Source of the DNA: an uncultured Eubacteriales bacterium
GTDB taxonomy: Bacteria; Bacillota; Clostridia; Oscillospirales; CAG-272
Direction: 5' to 3'
Length of the DNA stretch: 15,136 bases
Assembly (NCBI GenBank): GCA_934467435.1
Contig: CAKSLR010000029.1
Location: forward strand, 1-15,136
Made by a program: the position numbers and the translations under genes. The notes beneath the pieces are model-generated. The model made no database searches. It saw nothing but the letters and a program-made list of their open reading frames with translations, and was not told the origin of the DNA. Positions 14,087 through 15,136 of this stretch are shown here, piece by piece (positions within the stretch are counted from its first letter, which is position 1; each line of letters opens with the position of its first letter).

Positions 14087-14092
14087 TATACT
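14087..14092 (+). promoter_or_regulatory. Candidate -10 box of pstS
   Basis: TATACT matches five of six consensus bases. No good -35 lies 16-18 nt upstream; the nearest TTGATA (14059-14064) is 22 nt away. A weak -35 would fit an activator-dependent promoter, as expected for a Pho-controlled gene. Confidence 0.35.
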
Positions 14093-14149
14093 GCAGACGT
14101 GCAAAAGAAAAGGTAAAAAAATGATATGCGCAAAGAAAGGAATGTATCC

Positions 14150-15115
14150 ATGAAAACGAAAAAGATTGCTTCCCTGTTTCTTGCCGCCGTGCTTCTTGCG
14201 GCGTCCGTCCTCGCCTTCCCTGCCTGTTCCGGCAACCCCGATAATCCGGGCACCAAGACCGAAAAAGACATTTCGATCGTTGCACGGGAACAGGGCAGCG
14301 GCACCCGCGAAGCCTTTGACACCGTGGTGACCGACGGCACCCACTTCCTGCAGGAAAAAGACGAAAACGGCAAAAAACGTTTTTATACCGCAAAGTCCGC
14401 CTCAGAACTCAATTCCACCGGCGCGGTACTTTCCGCCGTTGCCTCCGACCCGAACGCCATCGGCTACATCTCGCTCGGCTCGGTGAATGACACCATCCGT
14501 GTTCTGCAGGTCGGCGGCGTCCTGCCCTCCAAAGAGACCGTTCTCTCCGGCGCTTACAAGATTCAACGCCCCTTTGTGGTCATGACCAAAAAAGATCAGA
14601 CCCTGACGCCTCTCACTACCGACTTCCTTGCTTACCTGGAAAGCAACGAGGCAGAGGCACACTGTGAGAGCGCCGGCACCATTTTCCTCACCGACCCTGC
14701 CAAACGGGCAAACGAAGGAGAAACGGGCATCGCCGTTTCGGGTTACACCAAACAGGCTGCCCTGCCGGCGGGCGATCAAATCATCGTGCGCGGTTCTACC
14801 TCCATGGATAAGTTGATTCATGCGGCGGCAAAGGAATATGCGACCCTTTACGGCGTATCGGCAGACAAAATCTTTGACATCCAACTTGAAGGTTCCTCCG
14901 TCGGCAGAAAAGCGGTAGAGCAGGACACCGTCGGCAACACCATCGGTCTTTCCTCTGCGGCGGTCAAGCAGAGCAACATCCGCTCCTTCAACATCTGCCT
15001 GGATGCAGTGGCAGTCATTGTCAACCGGGAGAACACGACCGTCAGCAACCTGACGCTGGCACAACTTTACGATATCTTCACCGGCAAGGTCAAGAAGTTC
15101 AGCGAGATCGGGTAA
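14150..15115 (+). CDS. pstS: Phosphate ABC transporter substrate-binding lipoprotein, circularly permuted
   Basis: Surface lipoprotein of 321 residues that should bind phosphate for the Pst ABC importer. The signal peptide ends in the lipobox FPAC (Cys26). The order of motifs is swapped relative to ordinary PstS. The N-terminal half has AREQGSGTREAF (45-56), AVLSAVASDPNAIGYISLGS (92-111) and the RPF segment (140-142), all normally in the C-terminal half. The C-terminal half has RGSTSMDKL (214-222), EGSSVGRKAV (247-256), LDAVAVIVN (284-292) and LAQLYDIFTGKVKKF (303-317), normally N-terminal. The position usually filled by Asp in DIG-S-S is Thr (TIGLSS). The start is ATG 14150, since AAAGGAA lies 7 nt upstream; the frame extends to 14126. 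A next gene seems to start directly after the stop. Confidence 0.88.
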   Translation: MKTKKIASLFLAAVLLAASVLAFPACSGNPDNPGTKTEKDISIVAREQGSGTREAFDTVVTDGTHFLQEKDENGKKRFYTAKSASELNSTGAVLSAVASDPNAIGYISLGSVNDTIRVLQVGGVLPSKETVLSGAYKIQRPFVVMTKKDQTLTPLTTDFLAYLESNEAEAHCESAGTIFLTDPAKRANEGETGIAVSGYTKQAALPAGDQIIVRGSTSMDKLIHAAAKEYATLYGVSADKIFDIQLEGSSVGRKAVEQDTVGNTIGLSSAAVKQSNIRSFNICLDAVAVIVNRENTTVSNLTLAQLYDIFTGKVKKFSEIG

Positions 15116-15124
15116 GGTTTTGTG

Positions 15125-15136
15125 ATGGCTGCTACG
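15125..15136 (+). CDS. Possible start of the next pst-operon gene (truncated by the window)
   Basis: An ATG at 15125 lies 7 nt after AAGG (15114-15117), which overlaps the pstS stop codon, and opens a frame reading MAAT to the window end. In pst operons the permease gene pstC usually follows pstS. Only four codons are visible, so this rests on spacing and gene order alone. Confidence 0.3.

Larger units (their letters stand above)
13824..14149. other. 326-bp intergenic region between the EF-G-like gene and pstS
   Basis: This divergent gap holds the EF-G-like promoter and its palindrome on the left, and a Pho-box-like direct repeat (14026-14042) plus a TATACT -10 candidate (14087-14092) on the right. 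The stretch 13915-14025 shows no gene or RNA that I can support; a short plus-strand frame from 13923 covers the control region and is unlikely to be real. Confidence 0.6.

Noticed and set aside
14059..14092. TTGATA and TATACT as a standard pstS promoter
   Set aside because: The spacer would be 22 nt, too long for sigma-A; only the -10 is kept as a candidate.
13923..14153. 76-residue plus-strand frame with a weak AGAGG upstream
   Set aside because: It covers the pstS control region (Pho-like repeats, -10) and overlaps the pstS start, with no recognisable features.

Overview
The window looks like a piece of chromosome from an anaerobic Firmicute of class Clostridia, most likely an uncultured gut member of the Oscillospirales/Christensenellales type. 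That placement is an inference from several things: moderately high GC, strong AGGAGG-type ribosome binding sites, sigma-A promoters that nearly all keep a 17-nt spacer, an archaeal-type aspartyl-tRNA synthetase, a clostridial-style EF-G paralog and many lipobox lipoproteins. The standard genetic code fits every gene. I see no mobile element, phage gene or CRISPR array.

Layout, left to right. (1) 1-1801, minus strand: the 5' end of an archaeal-type aspS, preceded by a PlsC-family acyltransferase with a zinc ribbon. Each has its own promoter, and the aspS promoter overlaps the acyltransferase stop codon. (2) 1890-7060, a carbohydrate block: a GH2 beta-galactosidase (lacZ) and a DeoR-family repressor on the minus strand, and a divergent rhaD (rhamnulose-1-phosphate aldolase) on the plus strand. 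The deoR-rhaD intergenic region carries two face-to-face promoters and repeated GACAAA elements, and the lacZ leader has similar elements. A DeoR protein controlling L-rhamnose catabolism, and possibly lacZ, is the simplest reading. (3) 7107-10986: two convergent genes for secreted lipoproteins, an SGNH/CE2-like esterase and a CotH-family protein with Cys/His modules, separated by a perfect 42-bp palindrome that should terminate both. (4) 11027-11650: ssrA (tmRNA, tag ANLNLNDNNYVAMAA) followed by tRNA-Ala(GGC), under one consensus promoter and closed by a hairpin. (5) 11706-13914, minus strand: an EF-G paralog with divergent G3 and G4 motifs. (6) 14026-15136, plus strand: a Pho-box-like direct repeat, then a phosphate-binding lipoprotein (pstS), then possibly the first codons of the next pst gene.

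I did not find a multi-gene novel system. The most notable item is the PstS protein. Its two half-domains are in swapped order: the GSGTR half comes first and the GSTS half last, and the protein stops exactly where the canonical protein would run into GSGTR. That is a circular permutation of the usual PstS fold. Other points of interest are the alternating Cys/His modules of the CotH lipoprotein, the tandem N-terminal modules of the esterase, the EF-G paralog lacking the catalytic His, and the possible DeoR regulon joining rhaD and lacZ.
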